Source: Paraburkholderia atlantica (lineage in GTDB: Bacteria > Pseudomonadota > Gammaproteobacteria > Burkholderiales > Burkholderiaceae). Taken from it: a stretch of DNA of 64,000 nt. A model generated the notes under the pieces. That model was not told the DNA's origin, made no database searches, and worked only from the letters and a program-made list of their open reading frames with translations. The translations under genes were made by a program, and so were the position numbers. How positions within the stretch are numbered: the stretch's first letter is position 1; each line of letters starts with the position of its first letter. Shown here one piece after another: positions 1 through 9,101 of the stretch. The DNA is taken from assembly GCF_009362785.1 (NCBI RefSeq), contig NZ_WHNQ01000009.1, positions 124,001-188,000 on the forward strand. Direction: 5' to 3'.

Positions 1-964
1 CCGCACGCTGATCGATCATCGCGAGCACGGCCTGCCCGCGCTCGGCTACGTGCTGCGCTACGGCTCGATCGTGCACGGCCTCGCCGACGCCGTGCACGCG
101 ACGCCGGTCCACTGGTTCCGCTCGACGTCGGCCGGCGCGCCGGTTCAGGAGCTCGACGGCGTCACCCTGCCGATCGAAACCGCGGGCGTCGCGCGCCAGT
201 TGCGCACGCGAATTCTGGTGAACGCCGAGGGCGGCCTGTTCGGCGACCAGAAGCACGCGAAAAAAACGGGCCGCGCCCCGGACGAAGGCCCCGGCGCACA
301 CAGCATCGGTAAAAACAACACCGGCTCGCGCGACTACGGCCAGACCGCGCTGGTCGGCACGGTCACCGTGTCCGCGCCGCAGCCGCACGTCGCATGGGAG
401 CGCTTCACGTCGCAAGGCCCGATCGCGCTGCTGCCGATGGGCGGCGTACGTGGCGCCGACTACGCGCTCGTCTGGTGCTGCGCGCCCGACGAAGCCGCGC
501 GCCGCGCCCGGCTTCCCGACGAAGCGTTCCTGCGCGAGCTCGATGCCGCGTTCGGCGACCGCATGGGCCGCTTTACGCACATCAAGGGCCGCGCGTCGTT
601 TCCGCTCGGTCTGAACACGGTCGACACGCTCGTGAACGGGCACATCGTCGCGATCGGCAACGCGGCGCAGACGTTGCATCCGGTGGCGGGCCAAGGCCTC
701 AACCTCGGCCTGCGCGACGCGCACGCGCTCGCCGACGCGCTGTCCGCCGAGGGCCCGACACCGCTCGCGCTCGCCACTTTCGCGCAGCGCCGCGCGCTCG
801 ACCGGCGCCTGACGATCGGCTCGACCGACACGCTCGCGCGCCTGTTCACCATCGACTTCGCGCCGCTCGCGGTACTGCGCGGTCTCGCGCTGACCGCACT
901 CGAATTCGTCCCTCCGGTGAAAACCGCGCTCGCGCGTCAGATGATGTTCGGCCAGCGGCGCTAG
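1..964 (+). CDS. UbiH/UbiF/VisC-family FAD-dependent hydroxylase, C-terminal part (5' end outside window)
   Basis: The reading frame is open from the left edge and ends at TAG 962-964, so the N-terminal FAD Rossmann motif is missing. The visible part ends in the family's second FAD-binding signature: a G-N-A-A-Q-T-L-H-P-V-A-G-Q-G-L-N-L-G run (around 655-705) followed by R-D-A. This is typical of class A flavoprotein monooxygenases of ubiquinone biosynthesis, which hydroxylate the polyprenylated ring at the inner membrane. Its position directly before dusB is common in Burkholderiaceae. UbiH versus a paralogue (UbiF, VisC) cannot be decided from the C-terminal half. Confidence 0.85.
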   Translation, partial: RTLIDHREHGLPALGYVLRYGSIVHGLADAVHATPVHWFRSTSAGAPVQELDGVTLPIETAGVARQLRTRILVNAEGGLFGDQKHAKKTGRAPDEGPGAHSIGKNNTGSRDYGQTALVGTVTVSAPQPHVAWERFTSQGPIALLPMGGVRGADYALVWCCAPDEAARRARLPDEAFLRELDAAFGDRMGRFTHIKGRASFPLGLNTVDTLVNGHIVAIGNAAQTLHPVAGQGLNLGLRDAHALADALSAEGPTPLALATFAQRRALDRRLTIGSTDTLARLFTIDFAPLAVLRGLALTALEFVPPVKTALARQMMFGQRR

Positions 965-977
965 CGGCGCAAAACGC

Positions 978-1000
978 CGCGCGGCTCTATGAACCGCGCG
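978..1000 (+). terminator. Possible weak terminator after the UbiH-like gene
   Basis: A 7-bp stem CGCGCGG/CCGCGCG (978-984 and 994-1000) with a 9-nt loop lies 13 bases after the stop codon. It is followed only by ACTTTC, not a real U-run, so the call is weak. Confidence 0.3.
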
Positions 1001-1015
1001 ACTTTCATAGAAGAT

Positions 1016-1061
1016 TTAACGGGTTACGAGACCCGGTTCGCGAGTCCCGGCAACCCGTTAA
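1016..1061. repeat. Inverted repeat TTAACGGGTT / AACCCGTTAA upstream of dusB-fis
   Basis: Two perfectly complementary 10-base arms (1016-1025 and 1052-1061) are separated by 26 bases and lie about 90 bases before dusB. This could be a transcript hairpin or a protein-binding site. No U-run follows, so it is not a standard terminator. Confidence 0.5.
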
Positions 1062-1151
1062 CGCTAAAATGGTGGTTTTCCCTCGCATTTCGCGCTGCGT
1101 CGGCCGTCACGATTGTCAAATCCTGACCCGTCGTCGGCGCACGCTCACGTC

Positions 1152-2228
1152 ATGCCCACTCTCGGCCCCCACAATCTGCGCAATAACCTGTTCGTCGCTC
1201 CGATGGCCGGCGTGACCGACCGGCCGTTCCGCCAGCTGTGCAAACGGCTCGGCGCGGGCTACGCGGTGTCGGAAATGGTCGCGTCGAACGCGCAGCTGTG
1301 GAAAAGCGAAAAGACCATGCGCCGCGCGAATCACGAAGGCGAGGTCGAGCCGATCGCGGTGCAGATCGCCGGCGCTGACCCGGACATGATGGCCGAGGCC
1401 GCCCGCTACAACGTCGCTAACGGCGCGCAGATCATCGACATCAACATGGGCTGCCCGGCCAAGAAGGTTTGCAACGTGGCGGCCGGCTCGGCGTTGCTGC
1501 AGAACGAGCCGCTCGTGCAGCGCATCGTCGAGGCCGTCGTGAACGCGGTTGGCGTCGGGCCCGACGCGGTGCCCGTCACGCTGAAAATCCGCACCGGCTG
1601 GAATCGCGAGAACAAAAACGCGCTGAACGTCGCGCGTCTCGCTCAAGCCGCGGGCATTTCGATGCTGACCGTGCACGGCCGCACGCGCGCCGACCTGTAC
1701 CACGGCGACGCCGAGTACGAAACCATCGCCGCCGTGAAAGCGGCGGTGGACATTCCGGTCGTCGCGAACGGCGACATCACGTCGCCGCAAAAGGCGCGCG
1801 AGGTGCTCGCCGCGACCGGCGCGGACGCGATCATGATCGGGCGGGCCGCGCAGGGCCGTCCGTGGCTGTTCCGCGAGATCGAGCATTTCCTGCAGACGGG
1901 CGAGCTTCTGCCGCCGCCGCGCATCGATGAAATCCAGCAGGTGATGAACGAGCATCTCGAAGATCACTATGCTTTTTACGGGGAATTTACCGGTGTTCGC
2001 ACTGCGCGCAAGCACATCGGCTGGTACACTCGCGGCCTTTCCGGCGCCAACCTGTTCCGGCATCGCATGAATACGCTGGACACCACGCGCGAACAACTCC
2101 TCGCCGTCAACGAGTTCTTTGACGCGCAAAAGGCGATCTCAGACCGCCTCGTCTACGTCGACGAAGCGCCCGGCAATCCCGGGCTCGACAGCCAGGGCGA
2201 GGACAACACCGACCGACTAGCAGCATGA
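1152..2228 (+). CDS. dusB: tRNA-dihydrouridine synthase B
   Basis: FMN-dependent enzyme that reduces specific uridines in the tRNA D-loop to dihydrouridine. The 358-residue product starts M-P-T-L-G-P and shows the Dus hallmarks: A-P-M-A-G-V-T-D near residues 16-23 and the catalytic-cysteine motif N-M-G-C-P-A-K-K (Cys about 101). A TTG at 1113 is also in frame, but the ATG at 1152 matches where family members begin. The stop overlaps the fis start by four bases (ATGA at 2225-2228). This is the classical dusB-fis operon, implying translational coupling. Confidence 0.96.
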   Translation: MPTLGPHNLRNNLFVAPMAGVTDRPFRQLCKRLGAGYAVSEMVASNAQLWKSEKTMRRANHEGEVEPIAVQIAGADPDMMAEAARYNVANGAQIIDINMGCPAKKVCNVAAGSALLQNEPLVQRIVEAVVNAVGVGPDAVPVTLKIRTGWNRENKNALNVARLAQAAGISMLTVHGRTRADLYHGDAEYETIAAVKAAVDIPVVANGDITSPQKAREVLAATGADAIMIGRAAQGRPWLFREIEHFLQTGELLPPPRIDEIQQVMNEHLEDHYAFYGEFTGVRTARKHIGWYTRGLSGANLFRHRMNTLDTTREQLLAVNEFFDAQKAISDRLVYVDEAPGNPGLDSQGEDNTDRLAA

Positions 2229-2458
2229 GCAAGAACAACATCGAACAATCTGTCCGCGACAGCCTGGATGTGTATTTCCAGGATCTCGACGGCTCCAATC
2301 CGCACGACGTCTACGACATGGTCATTTCATGCGTGGAAAAACCCTTGCTCGAAGTGGTGCTCGAGCAGGCCAACGGTAACCAGTCGCTGGCCGCCGAGTA
2401 TCTCGGCATCAACCGCAATACGCTGCGCAAGAAGCTGCAACAACACGGTTTGCTGTAG
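2225..2458 (+). CDS. fis: Fis-family nucleoid-associated DNA-binding protein
   Basis: The 77-residue protein is shorter than enterobacterial Fis (98 residues), as is usual in betaproteobacteria. The C-terminal half carries the Fis helix-turn-helix ([17 protein letters not shown]). Fis bends DNA, shapes the nucleoid and regulates growth-phase genes. It is the second gene of the dusB operon and overlaps dusB by four bases. Confidence 0.96.
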   Translation: MSKNNIEQSVRDSLDVYFQDLDGSNPHDVYDMVISCVEKPLLEVVLEQANGNQSLAAEYLGINRNTLRKKLQQHGLL

Positions 2459-2514
2459 CGCGTTGTAGTTTCTCGCGCCCTGCCACGTTTCCCCTTCGGC
2501 TTTTCGTCTTCATC

Positions 2515-4080
2515 ATGATCAAGCAAGCGCTCATCTCCGTTTCCGACAAGTCCGGCATCGTCGACTTCGCCAAATCGTTGTCGGACCTCGGCATCAAGAT
2601 CCTGTCGACCGGCGGCACCGCGAAACTGCTCGCGGACGCGGGCCTGTCCGTCACCGAAGTCGCCGATTACACGGGCTTCCCGGAAATGCTCGACGGGCGC
2701 GTGAAAACGCTGCATCCGAAGGTGCACGGCGGCATCCTCGCGCGCCGCGATCTGCCCGAACACATGGCCGCGCTCGAGAAGCACGAGATTCCGACCATCG
2801 ACCTGCTGGTCGTGAACCTGTACCCGTTCGTGCGGACCGTGTCGAAGGAAGAGTGCTCGCTCGAAGACGCGATCGAGAACATCGACATCGGCGGCCCGAC
2901 GATGCTGCGCTCGGCCGCGAAGAATCATCGTGACGTGACGGTGGTGGTCGATCCGGCCGACTACGCGGTCGTGCTCGACGAAATGCGCGCGAACGGCAAC
3001 ACGGTGTCGTACAAGACGAACTTCCGCCTCGCGACCAAGGTGTACGCGCACACCGCGCAGTACGACGGCGCGATCACGAACTACCTGACGAGCCTGACCG
3101 ACGAGTTGCAGCACTCGTCGCGCAACGAATACCCGGCCACCTTCAACTTGGCGTTCAACAAGGTGCAGGACCTGCGCTACGGCGAGAACCCGCACCAGAG
3201 CGCGGCATTCTTCCGCGACCTGACCGTGCCGGACGGCGCGCTCGCGAACTACAACCAGTTGCAGGGCAAGGAACTGTCGTACAACAACATCGCCGACTCC
3301 GACGCGGCGTGGGAATGCGTGAAGACCTTCGACGTGCCCGCCTGCGTGATCGTCAAGCACGCGAATCCGTGCGGCGTCGCGATCGGCGCGAACGCGCACG
3401 AAGCGTACTCGAAGGCGTTCCAGACCGACCCGACCTCGGCGTTCGGCGGCATCATCGCGTTCAACCGCGAAGTCGACGAAGCGGCCGCGCAAGCCGTCGC
3501 GAAGCAGTTCGTCGAAGTGCTGATCGCGCCGTCGTTCAGCGCCGAAGCACGCCACGTGTTCGCGGCGAAGCAGAACGTGCGTCTGCTCGAAATCGCGCTG
3601 GGCGAAGGCCATAACACGTTCGATCTGAAGCGCGTCGGCGGCGGCCTGCTGGTGCAGTCGCTCGATTCGAAGAACGTGCAGCCGCGCGAACTGCGCGTCG
3701 TCACGAAGCGTCATCCGACGCCGAAGGAAATGGACGACCTGTTGTTCGCATGGCGTGTCGCGAAGTACGTGAAGTCGAACGCGATCGTGTTCTGCGCGAA
3801 CGGCATGACGCTCGGCGTCGGCGCGGGTCAGATGAGCCGCGTGGACTCGGCGCGCATCGCGAGCATCAAGGCGCAGAACGCCGGTCTGACGCTGGCCGGT
3901 TCGGCGGTCGCATCGGACGCGTTCTTCCCGTTCCGCGACGGTCTCGACGTGGTGGTCGCGGCAGGCGCGACCTGCGTGATCCAGCCGGGCGGCTCGGTGC
4001 GCGATGACGAAGTGGTCATGGCCGCCGACGAGCACAACATCGCTATGGTGCTGACGGGCGTGCGTCACTTCCGTCATTGA
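2515..4080 (+). CDS. purH: Bifunctional AICAR formyltransferase / IMP cyclohydrolase
   Basis: Catalyses the last two steps of de novo purine synthesis: formylation of AICAR with 10-formyl-THF, then ring closure to IMP. The length of 521 residues is normal for PurH. The N-terminal IMP cyclohydrolase domain (about 1-195) has the [10 protein letters not shown] motif. The C-terminal transformylase domain contains the catalytic K-H-A-N-P-C-G motif (around 3355-3375). It follows fis by 56 bases and is closed by a strong terminator. Confidence 0.98.
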   Translation: MIKQALISVSDKSGIVDFAKSLSDLGIKILSTGGTAKLLADAGLSVTEVADYTGFPEMLDGRVKTLHPKVHGGILARRDLPEHMAALEKHEIPTIDLLVVNLYPFVRTVSKEECSLEDAIENIDIGGPTMLRSAAKNHRDVTVVVDPADYAVVLDEMRANGNTVSYKTNFRLATKVYAHTAQYDGAITNYLTSLTDELQHSSRNEYPATFNLAFNKVQDLRYGENPHQSAAFFRDLTVPDGALANYNQLQGKELSYNNIADSDAAWECVKTFDVPACVIVKHANPCGVAIGANAHEAYSKAFQTDPTSAFGGIIAFNREVDEAAAQAVAKQFVEVLIAPSFSAEARHVFAAKQNVRLLEIALGEGHNTFDLKRVGGGLLVQSLDSKNVQPRELRVVTKRHPTPKEMDDLLFAWRVAKYVKSNAIVFCANGMTLGVGAGQMSRVDSARIASIKAQNAGLTLAGSAVASDAFFPFRDGLDVVVAAGATCVIQPGGSVRDDEVVMAADEHNIAMVLTGVRHFRH

Positions 4081-4100
4081 CCGGCTGAAGTTCGCTAGCT

Positions 4101-4138
4101 GAAAAAAGGCCCGGCGGGTTGTCCCGCCGGGCCTTTTG
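4101..4138. terminator. Intrinsic terminator of purH (bidirectional)
   Basis: A perfect 11-bp GC-rich stem (4108-4118 and 4123-4133) with loop TTGT is followed by TTTT on the plus strand and preceded by six A on the other side. It can therefore also serve the convergent small gene at 4155. Confidence 0.9.
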
Positions 4139-4154
4139 TCTTGCAGCGACGCGT

Positions 4155-4394
4155 TCAATCATCCGGATCTTTGCGCGCGTAACCGTCCCGCACTTGCGTA
4201 TGCTGGCTGATGTACGTGCCCAAACCCTGGCCGCGCCGCGCGAGACGCTTCAGCACCGAGAGATGCTCGGCGCCGACACTTGCCTCTGTGTACCAATACA
4301 CGACGCCCGGCCGAAAACGCACCTTGATGAAATCGTCGCCGATTTCATAGGCGTCGACGCCCGAGTCGCGGCTGAGATTGCGGTAGCGCTCCAT
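4155..4394 (-). CDS. Small KTSC-like domain protein
   Basis: The product has 79 residues. The central part (D-A-Y-E-I-G-D-D-F-I-K-V-R-F, then G-V-V-Y-W-Y-T, then L-A-R-R-G-Q-G-L-G-T-Y-I) resembles the KTSC fold, a short domain found at the C-terminus of some lysyl-tRNA synthetases and in free-standing small proteins of unknown role. There is no signal peptide or membrane segment. It is convergent with purH and divergent from ruvC. The function is unknown and the domain call is by pattern only. Confidence 0.65.
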   Translation of the reverse strand: MERYRNLSRDSGVDAYEIGDDFIKVRFRPGVVYWYTEASVGAEHLSVLKRLARRGQGLGTYISQHTQVRDGYARKDPDD

Positions 4395-4524
4395 TCCCGA
4401 TCGCCCTCCTCGTGCAAAGCTTTAGCAGGTTTTATTCCGCCTGGCATGCTGCCAGCAGTCCGCCGCACGCCGCGTTCGTTGTAGTATCGCAGGCACCTGG
4501 TTTTTATCGCTTGTGCGGCACTTC

Positions 4525-5067
4525 ATGAGAATTCTCGGCATCGACCCCGGCCTACGCGTGACCGGCTTCGGCGTGATCGAACAACACGGCCACACACTGC
4601 GCTACGTCGCGAGCGGCGTGATCCGCACCGCCGACGCCGATCTGCCGTCGCGGCTTGGCACCATCTTCGCAGGCATCTCGACGCTGATCCGCGAGCACGC
4701 GCCGGATCAGGCGGCGATCGAAAAAGTCTTCGTCAACGTCAATCCGCAGTCGACGCTGCTGCTCGGCCAGGCACGCGGCGCCGCGATCTGCGGGCTCGTC
4801 GCGGGCGGCGTGCCGGTCGCCGAATACACCGCGCTGCAGCTGAAGCAGTCGGTGGTCGGCTATGGCCGCGCGACCAAAGAGCAGATGCAGCAGATGGTCG
4901 TGCGGCTCTTGAGCCTGTCGGGCGTACCCGGCACCGACGCCGCCGACGCGCTCGGCATGGCCATCTGCCACGCGCACGGCGGCTCGACGCTGAGCACGCT
5001 CGGCGGCATCGCACCGGCGCTCGCGAAGAAGGGGCTGCGGGTGCGGCGCGGGCGTCTGGTCGGCTAG
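4525..5067 (+). CDS. ruvC: Crossover junction endodeoxyribonuclease RuvC
   Basis: Holliday-junction resolvase acting with RuvAB in recombinational repair. The product has 180 residues starting M-R-I-L-G-I-D-P-G. The acidic catalytic residues are visible: Asp7, Glu66, and Asp138/Asp141 in the D-A-A-D-A-L-G motif. An in-frame GTG lies 12 bases upstream, but the ATG at 4525 puts Asp7 at its usual position. ruvA and ruvB follow on the same strand. Confidence 0.97.
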   Translation: MRILGIDPGLRVTGFGVIEQHGHTLRYVASGVIRTADADLPSRLGTIFAGISTLIREHAPDQAAIEKVFVNVNPQSTLLLGQARGAAICGLVAGGVPVAEYTALQLKQSVVGYGRATKEQMQQMVVRLLSLSGVPGTDAADALGMAICHAHGGSTLSTLGGIAPALAKKGLRVRRGRLVG

Positions 5068-5157
5068 CGCGACGCATGGCCCGGTAACGCCGTTCGCATC
5101 GCCGATCCGCTACGCTACACTCGCGCATTCCCATCCGACTCTGAAAACTAATCCGCC

Positions 5158-5739
5158 ATGATCGGTCGCATCGCCGGCGTTCTGCTGGAAAAAAACCCGC
5201 CGCATCTGCTCGTCGACTGCAACGGCGTCGGCTATGAAGTGGACGTGCCGATGAGCACGTTCTACAACCTGCCGTCGACCGGTGAGCGCATCGTGTTGCT
5301 TACGCAGATGATCGTTCGCGAGGACGCGCATCTGCTGTACGGCTTCGGCACCGCACAGGAACGCGCGACGTTCCGCGAGCTGCTGAAGATTTCCGGCATC
5401 GGCGCGCGCATGGCGCTCGCGGTGCTGTCGGGCATGAGCGTCGCGGAGCTCGCACAGACCGTCACGATGCAGGACGCCGCGCGCCTCACGCGGGTGCCGG
5501 GCATCGGCAAGAAGACCGCCGAGCGGCTGCTGCTCGAACTGAAGGGCAAGCTTGGCGCCGACCTCGGCGCGATGGCGGGCGCCGCGTCGCCATCCGACCA
5601 CGCGTCCGACATCCTCAATGCGCTGCTCGCGCTCGGCTACTCGGAAAAAGAAGCGCTTGCGGCGATCAAGAACGTGCCGGCCGGCACGGGCGTGTCCGAG
5701 GGCATCAAGCTCGCGCTGAAGGCGCTGTCGAAGGGCTGA
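5158..5739 (+). CDS. ruvA: Holliday junction branch migration subunit RuvA
   Basis: The 193-residue protein recognises four-way junctions as a tetramer and loads RuvB. The N-terminal OB-fold starts M-I-G-R-I-A-G. Two helix-hairpin-helix elements are visible (I-S-G-I-G-A-R-M-A and [12 protein letters not shown]), plus a C-terminal RuvB-binding domain. It lies 90 bases after ruvC and 30 bases before ruvB. Confidence 0.97.
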   Translation: MIGRIAGVLLEKNPPHLLVDCNGVGYEVDVPMSTFYNLPSTGERIVLLTQMIVREDAHLLYGFGTAQERATFRELLKISGIGARMALAVLSGMSVAELAQTVTMQDAARLTRVPGIGKKTAERLLLELKGKLGADLGAMAGAASPSDHASDILNALLALGYSEKEALAAIKNVPAGTGVSEGIKLALKALSKG

Positions 5740-5769
5740 TGCGCGATCCGTGCGCGGTACAATGAGCAG

Positions 5770-6831
5770 ATGATCGAAACCGACAAACTCGCCGCCGAGC
5801 GCATCATCGCGGCCACGCCCGTGTCGCCGAACGAAGAAGCGTTCGAACGCGCGCTGCGCCCGCGTCAGCTCGACGAATATGTCGGGCAGGAGAAAGTTCG
5901 CGGCCAGCTCGAAATCTTCATCGAGGCCGCGAAGCGCCGTTCCGAATCGCTCGACCACGTGTTGCTGTTCGGCCCGCCTGGCCTCGGCAAGACCACGCTC
6001 GCGCACATCATCGCGCGCGAGATGGGCGTCAATCTGCGGCAAACGTCGGGGCCGGTGCTCGAACGCGCCGGCGACCTCGCCGCGCTGCTCACCAATCTCG
6101 AAGCCAACGACGTGCTGTTCATCGACGAAATCCACCGGCTGTCGCCGGTCGTCGAGGAAATCCTCTATCCGGCGCTCGAGGATTATCAGATCGACATCAT
6201 GATCGGCGAAGGGCCCGCCGCGCGCAGCGTGAAGCTCGATCTGCAGCCGTTCACGCTGGTCGGCGCGACCACGCGCGCGGGTATGCTGACCAATCCGCTG
6301 CGCGACCGTTTCGGCATCGTCGCGCGGCTCGAGTTCTACAACGCCGAGGAGCTCGCGCGCATCGTCACGCGGTCGGCCGCGCTGCTCGGCGCGCAGATCC
6401 ATCCGGACGGCGCGTTCGAAATCGCCCGTCGCGCGCGCGGCACACCGCGTATCGCGAACCGCCTGCTGCGGCGCGTGCGCGACTTCGCCGAGGTGAAAGC
6501 CGACGGCAACATCACCGCGCAAGTGGCCGACGCCGCGCTCAGCATGCTCGACGTCGACGCGGTCGGCTTCGACCTGATGGACCGCAAGCTGCTCGAAGCG
6601 ATCCTGTACAAGTTCGACGGCGGTCCGGTGGGTGTCGACAATCTCGCGGCGGCGATCGGCGAGGAGCGCGATACGATCGAAGACGTGCTCGAGCCGTATC
6701 TGATCCAGCAGGGCTTTCTGCAGCGCACGCCGCGCGGCCGCGTCGCGACGCTGCTCACGTATAGGCACTTCGGACTGGCCGCGCCGGATTCGTCGAGCGC
6801 GCTGCCGGGTCTGTGGAATTCCACGAACTGA
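5770..6831 (+). CDS. ruvB: Holliday junction branch migration ATPase RuvB
   Basis: Hexameric AAA+ motor that drives branch migration with RuvA. The product has 353 residues with Walker [10 protein letters not shown] (68-76), Walker B D-E-I-H (119-122), an arginine-rich sensor region and the C-terminal winged helix ending in the T-P-R-G-R motif. Last gene of the ruvCAB set. Confidence 0.98.
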   Translation: MIETDKLAAERIIAATPVSPNEEAFERALRPRQLDEYVGQEKVRGQLEIFIEAAKRRSESLDHVLLFGPPGLGKTTLAHIIAREMGVNLRQTSGPVLERAGDLAALLTNLEANDVLFIDEIHRLSPVVEEILYPALEDYQIDIMIGEGPAARSVKLDLQPFTLVGATTRAGMLTNPLRDRFGIVARLEFYNAEELARIVTRSAALLGAQIHPDGAFEIARRARGTPRIANRLLRRVRDFAEVKADGNITAQVADAALSMLDVDAVGFDLMDRKLLEAILYKFDGGPVGVDNLAAAIGEERDTIEDVLEPYLIQQGFLQRTPRGRVATLLTYRHFGLAAPDSSSALPGLWNSTN

Positions 6832-6854
6832 GTCACACGGCGAGGCCGACCAGG

Positions 6855-7829
6855 ATGTCCGATCAGACCCAGCAACCCGGCCCTTCCAACCGTTCACCCG
6901 TCAATCCCGCCGGCGACCCGTCCGGCAATTTCGCGGCGCGCCTCACCCACCGCCTGCGCTCGAAACTCGCCGCCGGCGTCACGCATCTGACGACCGGTAG
7001 CGGACCGGTGCTCGATTACTCATCGCCGCCGGGCGATCCTGGCCTGTTCGGGCCGAACTCCGTCTGCTGGAAAGTCCACGCCGACTTCACGTCGATGATG
7101 ACGGGCGGCATCAGCGCGCTGCTGCTGCAAGCGCTGCATCCGCTCGCGCTCGCGGGCGTCTGGGACCACTCGAGTTTTCGCACCGACATCCTGGGCCGGC
7201 TGCGCCGCACGGCGACGTTCATCGCCGGCACGACGTACGGCAGCAAGAGCGATGCGCTCGCGTTGATCGAGCGGGTGAAGCGCATCCACCTGGACGTCGC
7301 CGGCGTCGCGCCGGACGGCCAGTCGTATCGCGCGAGCGAGCCCGCGCTGCTGACGTGGGTGCACGTCGCGGAAGTGTCGAGCTTCATGACCGCGCATCTG
7401 CGCTATGTGAATCCGGTGCTGTCCGTCGCCGCACAGGATCAATACTTCGCGGAAACCGCGCGCATCGCGGAAATGCTCGGCGCCGTCGATATTCCGCGCT
7501 CGCGTGCCGAGATCGAGGCGTACCTGCTCGCGATGCGGCCCGCGCTCGTCGCCAGCGAGCGCACGCGCGAAGTCGTCAGGATTCTGATGAACGCGCCGGC
7601 ACCGAGCTTCGCGATGCGGCCCGCCGGCACGCTGATGCTCAACGCGGGGGTCGATCTGTTGCCCGACTGGGCGCAGACGATGCTCGATTTGAATCGCTAC
7701 GCGGTGCTGCGTCGAACCTTCGCACGGCCTGGCGTGCGGGTCGTCGCGCCGGTGATCCGCTGGGCGCTGGTCAATGGCGTATCGAAGCGAGCGCGGCGGC
7801 GCGCGGCGGCGGCCCGACGGCAGGATTGA
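6855..7829 (+). CDS. MpaB-like oxygenase family protein (DUF2236)
   Basis: The 324-residue product contains the DUF2236 signature: M-M-T-G-G-I-S-A-L-L-L-Q-A-L-H-P-L-A-L-A-G-V near the N-terminus, then H-L-D-V-A-G and a T-W-V-H-V-A motif. This is the family of rubber oxygenase Lcp and fungal MpaB, which carry haem or act as oxygenases. The bacterial substrate is unknown. The ATG at 6855 is preceded by a GAGG and lies 23 bases after ruvB, so the gene probably shares the ruv transcript. A longer GTG start inside ruvB is possible. The Arg/Ala-rich C-terminus is basic. Confidence 0.82.
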   Translation: MSDQTQQPGPSNRSPVNPAGDPSGNFAARLTHRLRSKLAAGVTHLTTGSGPVLDYSSPPGDPGLFGPNSVCWKVHADFTSMMTGGISALLLQALHPLALAGVWDHSSFRTDILGRLRRTATFIAGTTYGSKSDALALIERVKRIHLDVAGVAPDGQSYRASEPALLTWVHVAEVSSFMTAHLRYVNPVLSVAAQDQYFAETARIAEMLGAVDIPRSRAEIEAYLLAMRPALVASERTREVVRILMNAPAPSFAMRPAGTLMLNAGVDLLPDWAQTMLDLNRYAVLRRTFARPGVRVVAPVIRWALVNGVSKRARRRAAAARRQD

Positions 7830-7865
7830 TTGCGCCGCGCGAGCCTGGCCATTGTCGGCTTCGGC

Positions 7866-8540
7866 TTACCGCGTCGACTCCGGTCCCTTCCTGAAACCAT
7901 CGTCGTCGGCGCTGCCGGCTTCGAGATGCGATACGTCCGCCCACGTCACGATCGTCGCGCGATCGCTCCCGTAATCCACGACGTTCAGGCTGGTGTTCAG
8001 CAGCGGGTAATTACGGGGTGCGTCGAGCGGCATACTGGTTGCAAAGCGGTGCACGCAGTCGAGCACGCCGCCATGCGTGACACACACGATGCGTCCACCC
8101 GGATGCGCGGCGACGAGCGGCTCGATCGCATGCATGATGCGGTGGTAGAACACGCGGTGCGACTCGCCCTCGGGCGGCGCAAAGCCGGGATCGCGGGTTT
8201 GCCACTGCGCGTATTCGTCGGGGAAACGTAGCGCGATCTCGTCGCTGTCATGGCCCTGGAACGCGCCGTACGAGCGCTCGCGCAAGTTCTCGCGCGATTG
8301 CAGCGGCAGGCCGAGCGCCTCGCCGATCGGCTGCGCGGTCTGCTGCGCGCGCTGCAGGTCGCTCGAATAGATCGCGTCGAGCCGCGCGCCCTGCTTCGCC
8401 TCGGCGGCTAGACGCTGCGCGAGACGTTGCGCCTGCGCGATGCCGGTCGTCGCGAGCGGAATGTCGATGTGGCCTTGAATGCGCTTGATGCGGTTCCAGT
8501 CGGTCTCGCCGTGTCGGATAAACAGGATCTGCGTCGTCAT
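7866..8540 (-). CDS. gpmB: Histidine phosphatase family protein (GpmB-like)
   Basis: The 224-residue protein has the phosphoglycerate-mutase-superfamily motif R-H-G-E-T-D-W-N (9-16) with the nucleophilic histidine. A second catalytic His is in V-T-H-G-G-V, and an E-R-S-Y-G-A-F-Q-G segment is present. Many members are cofactor-dependent phosphatases rather than true mutases, so the substrate is unresolved. Convergent with the MpaB-like gene; downstream of dtd on the same strand. Confidence 0.85.
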   Translation of the reverse strand: MTTQILFIRHGETDWNRIKRIQGHIDIPLATTGIAQAQRLAQRLAAEAKQGARLDAIYSSDLQRAQQTAQPIGEALGLPLQSRENLRERSYGAFQGHDSDEIALRFPDEYAQWQTRDPGFAPPEGESHRVFYHRIMHAIEPLVAAHPGGRIVCVTHGGVLDCVHRFATSMPLDAPRNYPLLNTSLNVVDYGSDRATIVTWADVSHLEAGSADDDGFRKGPESTR

Positions 8541-8642
8541 GAGAGAGGGGGCCGTTCGCGGTTGTGTCCAACGGCTATTGTCGCAAAAAGCGGCGGCGCG
8601 GCTCGGGTGCCGCGACCGCGCGCTCGCATTGTTCGCGCTCTT

Positions 8643-9101
8643 TTACGCGTTGGTCTGCAACCAGAACGTGACCGGCCCGTCGTTGACGAGTGACACCTGC
8701 ATTTCCGCGCCGAACTCGCCGGTCTCGACGATCGGATGCTTTGCGCGCGCGGCCGCGACGAAGTAGTCGAACAGGCGCTTGCCCTCGTCGGGCGGCGCGG
8801 CCGGCGTGAAGCTCGGGCGCAGGCCGCTGTTGGTATCGGCCGCAAGCGTGAACTGCGAGACGAGCAGCAGGCCGCCCGCGCGTCCGGCGCCGTCGAGATT
8901 TTGCACCGACAGGTTCATCTTGCCGGCCGCGTCGCTGAACACGCGGTAGCCGAGCACCTTGGCGAGCAGCTTGTCGGCCACGGCCTCGGTATCGCCGCGC
9001 TCCGCGCAGACGAGCGCGAGCAGGCCCGCGTCGATCGCGCCGGTTACACGATCGGCGACGCGCACTTCGGCGCGCCGCACGCGTTGGATCAGCGCGATCA
9101 C
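8643..9101 (-). CDS. dtd: D-aminoacyl-tRNA deacylase
   Basis: The 152-residue enzyme hydrolyses D-amino acids mischarged on tRNA. Both family signatures are visible: S-Q-F-T-L-A-A-D-T in the middle and [11 protein letters not shown] near the C-terminus. It starts with GTG at 9101, overlapping the tyrS stop by four bases (GTGA). Coupling to tyrS makes biological sense because TyrRS is a known source of D-Tyr-tRNA, the classical Dtd substrate. Confidence 0.97.
   Translation of the reverse strand: MIALIQRVRRAEVRVADRVTGAIDAGLLALVCAERGDTEAVADKLLAKVLGYRVFSDAAGKMNLSVQNLDGAGRAGGLLLVSQFTLAADTNSGLRPSFTPAAPPDEGKRLFDYFVAAARAKHPIVETGEFGAEMQVSLVNDGPVTFWLQTNA

Noticed and set aside
1030..1056. TTCGCGAGTCCCGG resembling a tRNA T-arm
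   Set aside because: The flanking bases cannot form the T-stem and no acceptor or anticodon arm is present.
2311..4158. Long open frame (615 codons) on the minus strand opposite purH
   Set aside because: Shadow frame caused by GC-rich third positions; Arg/His/Val-rich product with no recognisable domain, and purH is certain.
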